Source: Symploca sp. SIO2C1 | GTDB taxonomy: Bacteria > Cyanobacteriota > Cyanobacteriia > Cyanobacteriales > Coleofasciculaceae | Direction: 5' to 3' | Length of the DNA: 38,102 bases | Assembly: GCA_010692635.1 (NCBI GenBank) | Contig: JAAHGL010000057.1 | Span: forward strand, 1 to 38,102 | Part shown: piece after piece, positions 8,060-15,520 of the stretch | How positions within the stretch are numbered: the first letter of the stretch is position 1 | How the letters are laid out: each line of letters opens with the position of its first letter | Program-made: the position numbers and the translations under genes | Notes under the pieces: generated by a model | What the model saw: the letters and a program-made list of their open reading frames with translations, nothing else | Told to the model about the DNA's origin: nothing | Database searches by the model: none

Positions 8060-9817
8060 ATGAGTAAACAAAAATCTGCACCCGCTATCAACATTATTCC
8101 TCTAGGGGGACTGCACGAAATTGGTAAAAATACCTGTGTATTTGAATTCAAAGATGAAATAATTCTTGTAGATGCAGGACTTGGTTTTCCCAATGATGAG
8201 ATGCATGGGGTAAATATCGTTCTACCGGATATGACCTATCTACGGGACAATTGTCACAAAATTAAAGGCATGATTGTTACCCACGGTCATGAAGACCACA
8301 TCGGCGGTATTGCCTATCACCTCAAGCAGTTTGATATTCCTGTTATTCATGGTCCGCGTCTAGCAATTGCTTTACTACAAGGAAAACTGGAAGAAGCCGG
8401 TGTTGCTGACCGTACAGTATTGAAAACCGTTGGTCCCCGTGATCAAGTCAAAGTTGGGTCTTACTTCCAAGTCGAATTTATTCGCAATACCCACTCCATC
8501 TGTGATAGCTTCACTATTGCTATTCGTACCCCAGTCGGTGTGATTATTCATACAGGGGACTTCAAAATTGACCATACACCAGTAGATGGGGAATTCTTTG
8601 ATTTCCAAAGACTAGCAGAATATGGAGAAAAAGGTATTCTGTGCTTGCTGAGTGATTCCACCAACGCTGAGGTTCCAGGGCATACTCCTTCAGAGCAATC
8701 CGTATATCCCAATCTTGACCGTGTTTTCTCCCAAGCACCGGGACGAGTTTTAGTGACTACGTTTGCCTCATCGGTTCACCGACTGAATATTATTCTCCAA
8801 CTAGCGCAAAAACATAACCGGGTCGTCTGTGTCGTTGGCCGATCAATGCTCAATGTCATTGCCCACGTTCGCAATCTCGGCTACATTAAGTGCCCAGATA
8901 GTTTATTTGAGCCATTGCACGCCGCCAAAAATCTGCCTCCAGAAAAAGTACTGATTTTAACCACCGGTTCTCAAGGAGAACCTCTAGCCGCATTAACCCG
9001 CATCTCCAAAGGGGAACATAGGCAAATTAAAATCCGTGAGGGCGATACAGTTGTGTTTTCTGCTAACCCAATCCCTGGCAATACCATTGCCGTAGTAAAT
9101 ACTATTGATCGGCTAATGATGCAGGGAGCTAATGTTATTTATGGACGCAACCACGGCATCCACGTTTCTGGTCATGGTGCCCAGGAAGATCATAAGTTGA
9201 TGCTTGCCCTAACTCGACCAAAATTCTTTATGCCAGTTCATGGCGAACACCGAATGCTGGTGCAGCACGCCAAGATGGCGCAAAGCATGGGGATACCAGA
9301 AGAAAATATGGTGATTACTAATAATGGGGATATTGTGGAATTGTCAGAGGATAATATTAGTGTTATTGACCGAGTCCCATCTGGAATTGAACTGGTGGAT
9401 CGAGCAGGTATAGTTCATCATGAAGTGCTTAAAGAACGGCAACAGCTGGCAGGAAATGGTGTGGTTACCGTAGCAGCGGCAGTTAGCTGGGAGGGCAAAC
9501 TACTTGCCAAGCCAGCAATTCATCTTCGAGGTGTTGTCTCTGGGGTGGAGAAGTCTCTCTTAGAAAAATTGGTGATTAAAACGATTGAACGAACGTTGAG
9601 CGATCACTGGACTGATTTTGCTAAGTCGTTGAATGAAAAACAGACCGATATTGATTGGATAGGCTTACAAGGAGAAATTCAGGGAGATCTCCAACGTTTA
9701 GCTCGTAGGGAACTCCAAAGTCGGCCACTACTAGTATTTTTACTCCAAAGTCCCGAGGAACCACCGGTTAAAGTAACAGGTAGACGCCGACGCTCGACTG
9801 CTAAGGTAGCATCTTAG
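8060..9817 (+). CDS. rnj: Ribonuclease J
   Basis: Metallo-beta-lactamase/beta-CASP ribonuclease with endonuclease and 5'-3' exonuclease activity, central to mRNA turnover and rRNA maturation in bacteria with this enzyme. The zinc-binding motif HGHEDH is at 75-80, with further ligands in the NTHS and HTGDFK segments (near 149 and 170). beta-CASP motifs such as SGHG and PVHGEHR are near 373 and 395. At 585 residues it is a normal length, with a C-terminal oligomerisation domain and a basic tail ending in RRRRST. The ribosome binding site AAAGGAAG precedes the ATG. Whether cyanobacterial RNase J is one gene or two cannot be judged from one window. Confidence 0.93.
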   Translation: MSKQKSAPAINIIPLGGLHEIGKNTCVFEFKDEIILVDAGLGFPNDEMHGVNIVLPDMTYLRDNCHKIKGMIVTHGHEDHIGGIAYHLKQFDIPVIHGPRLAIALLQGKLEEAGVADRTVLKTVGPRDQVKVGSYFQVEFIRNTHSICDSFTIAIRTPVGVIIHTGDFKIDHTPVDGEFFDFQRLAEYGEKGILCLLSDSTNAEVPGHTPSEQSVYPNLDRVFSQAPGRVLVTTFASSVHRLNIILQLAQKHNRVVCVVGRSMLNVIAHVRNLGYIKCPDSLFEPLHAAKNLPPEKVLILTTGSQGEPLAALTRISKGEHRQIKIREGDTVVFSANPIPGNTIAVVNTIDRLMMQGANVIYGRNHGIHVSGHGAQEDHKLMLALTRPKFFMPVHGEHRMLVQHAKMAQSMGIPEENMVITNNGDIVELSEDNISVIDRVPSGIELVDRAGIVHHEVLKERQQLAGNGVVTVAAAVSWEGKLLAKPAIHLRGVVSGVEKSLLEKLVIKTIERTLSDHWTDFAKSLNEKQTDIDWIGLQGEIQGDLQRLARRELQSRPLLVFLLQSPEEPPVKVTGRRRRSTAKVAS

Positions 9818-9829
9818 GAGATAATTACT

Positions 9830-9873
9830 GGGGACTGGAAGAAGAAAAATATAACCATTTCTTTCCAATCCCC
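9830..9873 (+). terminator. Imperfect hairpin just after the RNase J gene
   Basis: GGGGACTGGAAGAA at 9830-9843 can pair with TTCTTTCCAATCCCC at 9859-9873, with one mismatch and one bulge and a loop of about 15 nt. It begins 13 bp after the stop codon. No U-run follows, so it may be a processing or stabilising structure rather than a classic terminator. Confidence 0.4.
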
Positions 9874-9963
9874 AATCCCCAATTCCCAGAACTACTGAAA
9901 TTAAGGCAAGGGAACCTCCCTCAGTCAAATTTTGTCTTTTTTCTGGTGACGTTTAATATATTG

Positions 9964-10000
9964 ATGAGTTATGCTAATATCTGTAATGAGTTATCCTAAT
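9964..10000 (+). repeat. Direct repeat, operator-like
   Basis: ATGAGTTATGCTAAT at 9964-9978 recurs as ATGAGTTATCCTAAT at 9986-10000, one mismatch in 15, with a period of 22 bp (two helical turns). Such spacing suits paired binding of a regulator on one face of the DNA. No regulator is identified. Confidence 0.45.
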
Positions 10001-10222
10001 AGATATTGCACCCGAAGCATTACTTTCGGATTTATCGAAGTCCAGTGACATTGATCACCTAAAGTAATTATTGCTTCAGGTAGTCTCTAAGTAAAGAAGT
10101 TTACCTTTAAAAATTTTGATAAATACGATATTTATAATTGCTACTATCAATTAGTATTTTTTCTTTTCCAGACACTATTGTTATTGAATAACTCCACCCT
10201 GATTAATCCTGTTTTAAGATGA

Positions 10223-10272
10223 GCTGCGAATGATCGCAGCACATACCAACCCTCGAAGAGCGTTAAGAGGGT
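10223..10272 (+). ncRNA. Two consecutive stem-loops, possible leader RNA element
   Basis: GCTGCGA (10223-10229) pairs perfectly with TCGCAGC (10234-10240) around the loop ATGA. Nine bases later ACCCTC (10249-10254) pairs with GAGGGT (10267-10272) around a 12-nt loop. The pair lies about 180 nt upstream of the Mo-nitro_C start codon. I do not recognise a known riboswitch or small RNA family, and the strand is assumed from the downstream gene. Confidence 0.35.
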
Positions 10273-10453
10273 CGCCATTACTGAACCAGGACATCTGTAA
10301 TAACAACTGTAGCTGAGCAATAGCCAACTAATCTCTATTCAGGAGAAACTAAACGGAAACTTTACCTATTTGCTTCCGGTATTAGCTAGTGAACAGTTGT
10401 AGTTAAGTTACAGGCGATCTAGTTCGCTGTTTTCAGACACAGGAATAAGATTC

Positions 10454-10831
10454 ATGAGTGTATTTGATTATACAGCAAAGAAGTTATCTATTTCAAGTTG
10501 GATTTGGATTCATCCACGACAGTCTCTCTCAAAAAACACAATCCGTCCTCAACCACTCAAAACTAAGCCAACCCTGAACCCGTTACAACCGGCACGGAAA
10601 TGGCTCGACCAAGTGAAAGTACATAATCCTAAGCAGGCGCACTACCTCTGCCAATTGATCCCCGCGCAGTGCCCCTTTGAACGGGACATCAAACTGTTTG
10701 GTCGTACTTTACTTCACATTCCCCCTCTGTGCAAACTTAATCCTCTTTATGAGGAAACAGTAGCGCTACGCTTCCGGGCAATGTGTTATTTGGCAGATGA
10801 ATGTGGTGAAGATATCTCCGCTTACTGCTAA
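10454..10831 (+). CDS. Mo-dependent nitrogenase C-terminal domain (Mo-nitro_C) family protein
   Basis: A 125-residue protein recognised by its conserved C-terminal half: the block from about residue 72 (CQLIPAQCPFERDIKLFGRT at 66-85, then HIPPLCKLNPLYE and ALRFRAMCYLADECGED) is characteristic of a small family widespread in cyanobacteria. The family name comes from similarity to a nitrogenase-associated tail and is not evidence of nitrogen fixation; no nif gene is here and the function is unknown. Several conserved Cys residues and an acidic C-terminus are visible. The N-terminal ~50 residues are variable and basic. The long hairpin-rich leader upstream is the most unusual aspect. Confidence 0.8.
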   Translation: MSVFDYTAKKLSISSWIWIHPRQSLSKNTIRPQPLKTKPTLNPLQPARKWLDQVKVHNPKQAHYLCQLIPAQCPFERDIKLFGRTLLHIPPLCKLNPLYEETVALRFRAMCYLADECGEDISAYC

Positions 10832-10833
10832 GA

Positions 10834-10869
10834 TTCCTGAACGGGAATTTTAGCTTCGGGCGTCAGGAA
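10834..10869 (+). promoter_or_regulatory. Intergenic hairpin between two small genes
   Basis: TTCCTGA (10834-10840) pairs perfectly with TCAGGAA (10863-10869), extendable by two base pairs past a bulge, with a loop of about 18-22 nt. It occupies most of the 59-bp gap. There is no U-run after it, so an mRNA-processing or stabilising role fits as well as termination. Confidence 0.4.
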
Positions 10870-10890
10870 ACTGCGCGACCGTAAGACATC

Positions 10891-11661
10891 ATGGCCATCA
10901 TTGTTCTGAAAGCCTGGTATCGACCCCATTACGAACCAGTCAAAGAACTAGAACAACGCCCTCAAGACCTACGCTTGAGTAAAACTAGCTTGCTTAAATC
11001 TGGTTTAAGAGTTGACTTTTTGGACGATAGCCAGGATGTCAAAAATGCAGAATGGTTTAGGCGCTACCTAGAAGGGGAAACTGTCGAGTTCTATATTGAA
11101 GGTAGTGGCACTTACGCTATCTCCAATATTGACTTGATCTCTCACGAAATCTACTTCACCAAGTTAGATGTGATGGCACAATTAGAGCCCATCATCTTTT
11201 TGAGCTACCAAACTGAATACAATGCGGCGAGTGAAGCTCTGGCTAATGCCTTGGGCAATATCTTGTCAACCTTGAATCAGCGCTTACGTTTATCTCTAAC
11301 CTTAGAAACCTCTATCCGCAAAGCTGGTGAACCCATGCGGTTGAGCAGCACCCAGATGCGCAAAATCCGCAAAAGCCTGATCTTTATTGCTGATGGGACA
11401 CCAGTAGTTGCGATGGATGGGGAAAATGTACCTTTAGTAATACCCAGTCCTAATGTCTGTGTGGAACTTGGTTATGCTTTGGGCGCCAAACGTCAGGAAC
11501 AAATTTTGCTAGTACAGATGGAGCGCTCTGATTTATCAGGGCAGTTTCCTTTTGATTTACCCAACTACCAACAACTATCATTTCAAACACCAAATGACCT
11601 GCAATCCTCGATATCAATATTGATAGAAACCATACTGCAAAAGTTCAATTTATTGACCTGA
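10891..11661 (+). CDS. TIR-like / nucleotide-binding domain protein, cyanobacterial
   Basis: A 256-residue protein with two parts. Residues 1-95 form a beta-rich domain of a type I have only seen in cyanobacterial hypothetical proteins. Residues 98-256 look like the TIR-like fold of predicted nucleotide-binding proteins: a first strand IIFLSYQ (101-107) and the signature SPNVCVELGYALG (186-198), with E192 at the position of the catalytic Glu in NAD-cleaving TIR proteins, followed by a QILLVQM strand. If active it could bind or cleave NAD or a cyclic nucleotide. The Arg-rich KIRKSL strand (158-163) precedes a DG loop. There is no clear partner beside it, and it may be housekeeping rather than defence. 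The family call is by eye. Confidence 0.55.
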   Translation: MAIIVLKAWYRPHYEPVKELEQRPQDLRLSKTSLLKSGLRVDFLDDSQDVKNAEWFRRYLEGETVEFYIEGSGTYAISNIDLISHEIYFTKLDVMAQLEPIIFLSYQTEYNAASEALANALGNILSTLNQRLRLSLTLETSIRKAGEPMRLSSTQMRKIRKSLIFIADGTPVVAMDGENVPLVIPSPNVCVELGYALGAKRQEQILLVQMERSDLSGQFPFDLPNYQQLSFQTPNDLQSSISILIETILQKFNLLT

Positions 11662-11763
11662 TTGATGTATGGGGTGTATCTTACTTATCTATTAGCCTAA
11701 CTAGGGGTGATTTTCCACCCTGTTAGTCTGATAATGATTTGGATGGACTAAGGATAATTTTCC

Positions 11764-12015
11764 ATGCCAAGAAAGCCAGATGAATATGCTGTACACATCC
11801 TTTTATCCGGTGGCCACCGGGAGGAAGTGCGTTTTACAACCATTCAAGAGTTTCAGAAGTGGTACAGCGGAGAACTAATGCCCAAAGCTACCTCTCAAGA
11901 CTTCATCAGTGTACCGATGAAAAATGTCAAGCATGAGTACATGGTGGTGCGTCCTTCCAGTGTCGATGCTATTCGAGTCGAACCTATCTTCTCTGGTAGT
12001 GTCGAGCGCTTTTAG
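11764..12015 (+). CDS. Conserved small protein of unknown function, 83 residues
   Basis: Begins with an ATG at 11764 with AAGGA about nine bases upstream, a good translation signal. The sequence starts MPRKPDEYAVHILLSGGHRE and is soluble, with mixed charge and a beta-rich look; there is no signal peptide or membrane segment. I recall similar small proteins in other cyanobacteria but know no function. It lies about 100 bp after the TIR-like gene in the same orientation. The relic of an IS605-type element begins almost directly after its stop codon, and a GGTGAG/CTCACC hairpin seven bases after the stop could end its transcript. Confidence 0.7.
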   Translation: MPRKPDEYAVHILLSGGHREEVRFTTIQEFQKWYSGELMPKATSQDFISVPMKNVKHEYMVVRPSSVDAIRVEPIFSGSVERF

Positions 12016-12022
12016 GATTGTT

Positions 12023-12101
12023 GGTGAGAAAAGCACTCACCCTGGCAAAGAGCGGACGGGGCTTTCCAAACCCAAGGAGATTAGTCCTTGGCATCCCCGT
12101 C
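12023..12101 (-). ncRNA. Structured IS605 right end, omega-RNA-like
   Basis: Three perfect stems lie where the omega RNA scaffold and right-end hairpin of a TnpB element are expected. GACGGGG (12055-12061) pairs with CCCCGTC (12095-12101) and encloses CCAAGGA (12072-12078) paired with TCCTTGG (12085-12091). Separately GGTGAG (12023-12028) pairs with CTCACC (12036-12041). The last stem may also terminate the upstream 83-residue gene. Whether the RNA is still made is unknown. Confidence 0.45.
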
Positions 12102-12270
12102 TTTCAATAGGCTTTTTGCGTTTGGATGGCCGCAGGAGCTGGGGTATTTGTGAAACGACAAATATCACAATTTTTCTCGCTGCATTCAGATGACGATTAT
12201 GATGAGTGCCACAGTTAGGACAAGTCCACTTTCTGATATATAATGTTAAATTTTCTTGGAACTTGGAGTC
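12037..12270 (-). pseudogene. Relic of the 3' end of a TnpB gene (IS200/IS605 family)
   Basis: On the minus strand an open stretch of about 78 codons encodes RKWTCPNCGTHHNRHLNAAR, the C-terminal zinc-ribbon and final RuvC segment of TnpB (normally W-C-x-x-C-G-x-x-H-D-R-D-x-N-A-A). The Asp residues of that block are replaced (HNRH), including the last catalytic one, and the upstream CxxC half of the ribbon and the rest of the gene are absent, with an in-frame stop at the left boundary. It is therefore a dead fragment. Downstream on the same strand are the structured sequences expected at the right end of such elements. It ends 15 bp before the mltA start. Confidence 0.65.
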
Positions 12271-12285
12271 TCACGGGAATTTACA

Positions 12286-13458
12286 ATGAGAAAAAAATTT
12301 GCTTGGTTCTCTCTGAGTTTAGCCATAGCGATCTTAACAGCAAGCCCTTCTACCCTAGCTCGTGTGCCACTACAACCAGTAAGCCCGAGTTATACTCAGA
12401 AAACGACAAATTCTTTGGGTTTTGATGAGCAGTTGTGGGGGAGCTTAGCTCAACGGGGAGACCGTGAGGCACTGTTGACATCTATAGATCACAGCCTAGG
12501 TTATCTTAATACACCTGCTGCTGTCCGAGCTTATCGGCAGTATCCAGTCAGAGGGGTAACCCTAAGTCGCGTCCGACGCTCCCTAGTCCGTTTTCGTGAA
12601 CTATTACTCACGGCTAATTCCCCTGCCGAACTGCAAGCAGCTATCAATCGGGAGTTTGTTTTTTATCAGTCGGTTGGTAATGACAATCAGGGTACAGTCT
12701 ATTTTACCGGCTACTTTGAGCCAATTTATGCCGCTAGTCGGACGCCAAGTCCAGAATATCGGTATCCTATTTATCGACGACCTGCTAATTTTGAAAGTTG
12801 GCATAAGCCTCACCCCACTCGTGCTCAGTTAGAAGGAGCAGATGGTATGGGTTTAAACAGTCCACTGCGAGGTCAAGAACTTTTCTGGTTACGCGATCGC
12901 TTTGAGGCTTTTCTGGTTCATATCCAAGGTTCTTCCCGACTCCATTTGTCTGATGGGAGCACGGTAACTATTGGCTATGCAGGTAGTACAGATTATCCCT
13001 ATAACAGCGTTGGTCGAGAACTTGCCAAAGATGGTAAGTTGGCTCTAAATGGTATGACTCTGCCGGTGATGAGCAATTATTTTAACAACAACCCCCACTT
13101 GATGAGTCAGTATTTACCTCGAAACAAACGCTTTATTTTCTTTAAGGAAACTTACGGAAAACCGCCTATTGGTAGCCTTCAAATACCTGTAACGGCTGAG
13201 CGCTCTATTGCCACGGATAAATCTCTAATGCCTCCAGGAGCCCTGGCGCTGATTCATGCCCCAATTCCTTTTTCTAATGCCAATGGTCAATTAGAATATC
13301 GTACAGTAAGTCGCTATGTACTGGATCAGGATACTGGCAGTGCTATTAAGGGTACTGGTCGTGTAGATTACTTTATTGGTACTGGTCAAGTCGCAGGCGT
13401 TCGTGCTGGTAGTATTGGTGGTCGAGGAAAACTGTATTACCCATTACTTAAAAATTGA
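12286..13458 (+). CDS. mltA: Membrane-bound lytic murein transglycosylase A (MltA family)
   Basis: Cleaves the beta-1,4 glycosidic bond of peptidoglycan with formation of 1,6-anhydromuropeptides, in the periplasm. The MltA core runs from about residue 130 (YFTGYFEP) through QGSSRLHL and the catalytic 3D domain near the C-terminus, where conserved Asp residues are D347, D349 (DQDTGSAIKG) and D361 (RVDYF). I choose the ATG at 12286 (390 residues) because it gives a clean signal peptide: MRKK, a hydrophobic stretch FAWFSLSLAIAIL, then a small-residue region; the open frame extends to a TTG at 12256. There is no lipobox Cys. A TnpB relic ends 15 bp before the start, so its promoter may have been replaced. 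Confidence 0.9.
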   Translation: MRKKFAWFSLSLAIAILTASPSTLARVPLQPVSPSYTQKTTNSLGFDEQLWGSLAQRGDREALLTSIDHSLGYLNTPAAVRAYRQYPVRGVTLSRVRRSLVRFRELLLTANSPAELQAAINREFVFYQSVGNDNQGTVYFTGYFEPIYAASRTPSPEYRYPIYRRPANFESWHKPHPTRAQLEGADGMGLNSPLRGQELFWLRDRFEAFLVHIQGSSRLHLSDGSTVTIGYAGSTDYPYNSVGRELAKDGKLALNGMTLPVMSNYFNNNPHLMSQYLPRNKRFIFFKETYGKPPIGSLQIPVTAERSIATDKSLMPPGALALIHAPIPFSNANGQLEYRTVSRYVLDQDTGSAIKGTGRVDYFIGTGQVAGVRAGSIGGRGKLYYPLLKN

Positions 13459-13484
13459 CCAAAATAATATATGAGCGAAAACCC

Positions 13485-13514
13485 TGTAGAGACGCACCAT
13501 GGCGCATCTCTACA
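13485..13514. terminator. Bidirectional hairpin between convergent genes
   Basis: TGTAGAGACGC at 13485-13495 pairs with the complementary sequence ending TCTCTACA at 13514, with minor mismatches next to a short ACCATG-containing loop. I recognise this as a common dispersed palindrome of cyanobacterial genomes. Its position between the stop codons of mltA and the convergent AAA/vWA gene suits a bidirectional transcription stop, although no strong T-run flanks it. Confidence 0.5.
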
Positions 13515-13520
13515 ATGTGC

Positions 13521-15425
13521 TTAAGAAAATAACTCTGGATATTGCTCTTTTGCCCACATTGGCATCCCTGCTTCTGGGTCTTCAAGCTGTCGGTCAAGTA
13601 AGTCGATAATGTCTTCAACTTCATTGAGTAAATCGAAGACAATTATATTACAATCTAATCCCTTGGCATCTTTAAAAGCCCTAGTATTCTGGTCTAGTTG
13701 GATGTAAAATCTGGGATCAATATCACTACCAATGCCAATGATTACAATTTTGAGTTCATCTTGATTATTGAGCTTTCTGCAAGTTGATTCAATCAGTTTG
13801 ACAAATTCATCGCGATCGTCAATCTGACCATCGGTGTAGATGATAAAGAAACCACCGCGCTGATTTCTGGTAGCAAACCATTGGCTTAAGAGGTGCTCTA
13901 GAGTTGGTACTAGATAAGTGGAAGTAGCTGGTTGGTTTTCAATAAAGAAAGTCTCTATTTGGGAAGGACTAGTAATATAAGCTGTTTTTTTATTGACTCG
14001 ATTAGGACTAAAACAAGTAGCGACAATTTCCTCACAAATCTTTTGACCGTCTAAGCCGGTTTCGTTTAAAATTCGGTAAACGTGACCTTCGAGGGGTTCT
14101 GGGAGGAATTTCCAGCGAATCTTGTTACCTGTGTCTTGGTCTTTCCTCACCATCGAGCCACTCTGATCTATGAGCAGGAAAACATCACGGTCAAAGATTT
14201 TGGGACTTGCCATATAACACCTACTTTGTATTACTAATTGTTTGGTTTGCTCAACCCATTGTTGATTAAAGATTTCTTGATAAATCGGATTGGCCACTTT
14301 GATAATATTGTCATATTTTGCCACCAATCCTGATATCAGTAAATCTCCCTGTCCTAGGTTGCGATCTCTAATTTCTGAACCGGCAGAATTGCGTAATATT
14401 TTCTCATAGAGATTGAGAGCATATACTTTACTATCTATTCTATCGGGATCACCCCTGATAAACAAATTTTCAATGCTTTGACAGTGGTATTGGAGAGCTG
14501 AGTGACTACCGGGTTGCAAGAACTCACTACTGACTAATTGTTCTATCTGAGTTTTGATTTCAGAATCATTCTGCACTCTAAGTCTTTTAGTAGCTAAATC
14601 CCATAAAGATTTTGTTAAAAATGGTTGTCCTCTTGTCCAAAGGAAAATTTCTTGTAAAACTATGCTACAGTTCTTGCTGACTTGTTCTATCCCTGCTAGT
14701 AATTGTGGGCAATTTCCTTGGAAGTTGCCTAGTTTAATTATTTTGAGACCACTGATATCTTTGTTGATTTCTGGAAGTAAATAGGTAGGATTGATTGTAC
14801 CTAAAAGAATAAAAGTTAATTTTTGTTGATAAGCTTCTGGAGATACGGCTAAAGCTTTAATTAGATTGCTAAAACTCTCTTGGAGTTGCCAGTCAGTTAG
14901 TTTCTGTATTTCATCTATAAAAACAATTATTTTTTTATTGCTAATGGTAGTTAAAAGTTTTTTGATAAATGCTTGAAACTTATGAGAAGGAGTAATGTCT
15001 AGGTTTTGCTGCCAGAAATTATTCAATTCTCGCAACAGCTGATTACTATTAGTCTGAATTCTTTTACAAATAATTTTTAATAAATGAAAGTAAAATAAAG
15101 TGGCTGATAATGTAGAAACTTTTGTTTTTAGTTCAATTACAACACAAATATATTTATTTTTGGGAAGTTTACTAGCTGTATTGACCATTAAACTAGACTT
15201 ACCCGTTTGAGGGGCTCCTACAATATAGCAGGCAAGGTTAAGAGGATTGTTGGCTTGTAGAAATTTCAACAACTGCTTGTCTGCCTCTCTATAGACATAG
15301 GTAGGATCATTGGGAGCTAATGATCCTGCTTTAATATTTTGTTCAGACTGTCCGGTCAACTTTCTCATTCTCTGACCTAGAAATCTGCAAATTGCCTTGC
15401 TATCGTTAAATCTTAGCTCTTGCAT
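13521..15425 (-). CDS. AAA-like ATPase (AAA_35 type) fused to a vWA domain
   Basis: A 634-residue two-module protein. Residues 1-400 are an AAA-like (STAND-related) ATPase: TYVYREAD near 42-49, Walker A GAPQTGKSS 70-78, Walker B IIVFIDEIQ 166-174, the WTRGQPFL motif 263-270, and a winged-helix end LLISGLVAK...ANPIYQEIFNQQW (362-390). Residues 405-634 are a von Willebrand A domain with a complete MIDAS: DQSGS 420-424, Thr in ATSTYLVP (500-507) and TDG 531-533. The vWA part begins with Met405 like a free-standing vWA protein, which suggests fusion of two genes. It is the last gene of a cassette with a tail-anchored protein and a GTPase. Such proteins are thought to switch on NTP binding and recruit partners through Mg-dependent vWA contacts. 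A conflict-system role is inferred. Confidence 0.75.
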   Translation of the reverse strand: MQELRFNDSKAICRFLGQRMRKLTGQSEQNIKAGSLAPNDPTYVYREADKQLLKFLQANNPLNLACYIVGAPQTGKSSLMVNTASKLPKNKYICVVIELKTKVSTLSATLFYFHLLKIICKRIQTNSNQLLRELNNFWQQNLDITPSHKFQAFIKKLLTTISNKKIIVFIDEIQKLTDWQLQESFSNLIKALAVSPEAYQQKLTFILLGTINPTYLLPEINKDISGLKIIKLGNFQGNCPQLLAGIEQVSKNCSIVLQEIFLWTRGQPFLTKSLWDLATKRLRVQNDSEIKTQIEQLVSSEFLQPGSHSALQYHCQSIENLFIRGDPDRIDSKVYALNLYEKILRNSAGSEIRDRNLGQGDLLISGLVAKYDNIIKVANPIYQEIFNQQWVEQTKQLVIQSRCYMASPKIFDRDVFLLIDQSGSMVRKDQDTGNKIRWKFLPEPLEGHVYRILNETGLDGQKICEEIVATCFSPNRVNKKTAYITSPSQIETFFIENQPATSTYLVPTLEHLLSQWFATRNQRGGFFIIYTDGQIDDRDEFVKLIESTCRKLNNQDELKIVIIGIGSDIDPRFYIQLDQNTRAFKDAKGLDCNIIVFDLLNEVEDIIDLLDRQLEDPEAGMPMWAKEQYPELFS

Positions 15426-15484
15426 TGTTCAGTTTTAGCCCCCTCAATTTCCTTCTCCCTTTGGGGGATACAGGGGTAGTTCCC

Positions 15485-15520
15485 AATTCTAAATTCTAAA
15501 TTCTAAATTCTAAATTCTAA
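15485..15520. repeat. Heptamer tandem repeat, five units
   Basis: AATTCTA is repeated five times without error (15485-15519). The last unit runs into the upstream gene, and its CTA (15517-15519) is the complement of the TAG stop codon of the tail-anchored protein gene. It lies in the 91-bp gap between the second and third genes of the minus-strand cassette. Confidence 0.85.

Larger units (their letters stand above)
9874..10453. other. Long leader region upstream of the Mo-nitro_C gene
   Basis: A 580-bp region without a credible open frame. It holds a 22-bp-spaced direct repeat (9964-10000), several short hairpins (for example CCGAA/TTCGG at about 10012-10029) and two well-formed stem-loops at 10223-10272. 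It ends with an AGGA (10441-10444) before the ATG at 10454. The density of hairpins suggests a long structured 5' leader or an independent small RNA. Confidence 0.45.

Noticed and set aside
10454-10831. Evidence for nitrogen fixation
   Set aside because: The Mo-nitro_C family name is historical; the gene occurs widely and no nif gene is in the window.
12243-12425. 60-codon gene starting before mltA
   Set aside because: It is an out-of-frame reading of the TnpB relic and the mltA signal peptide region.
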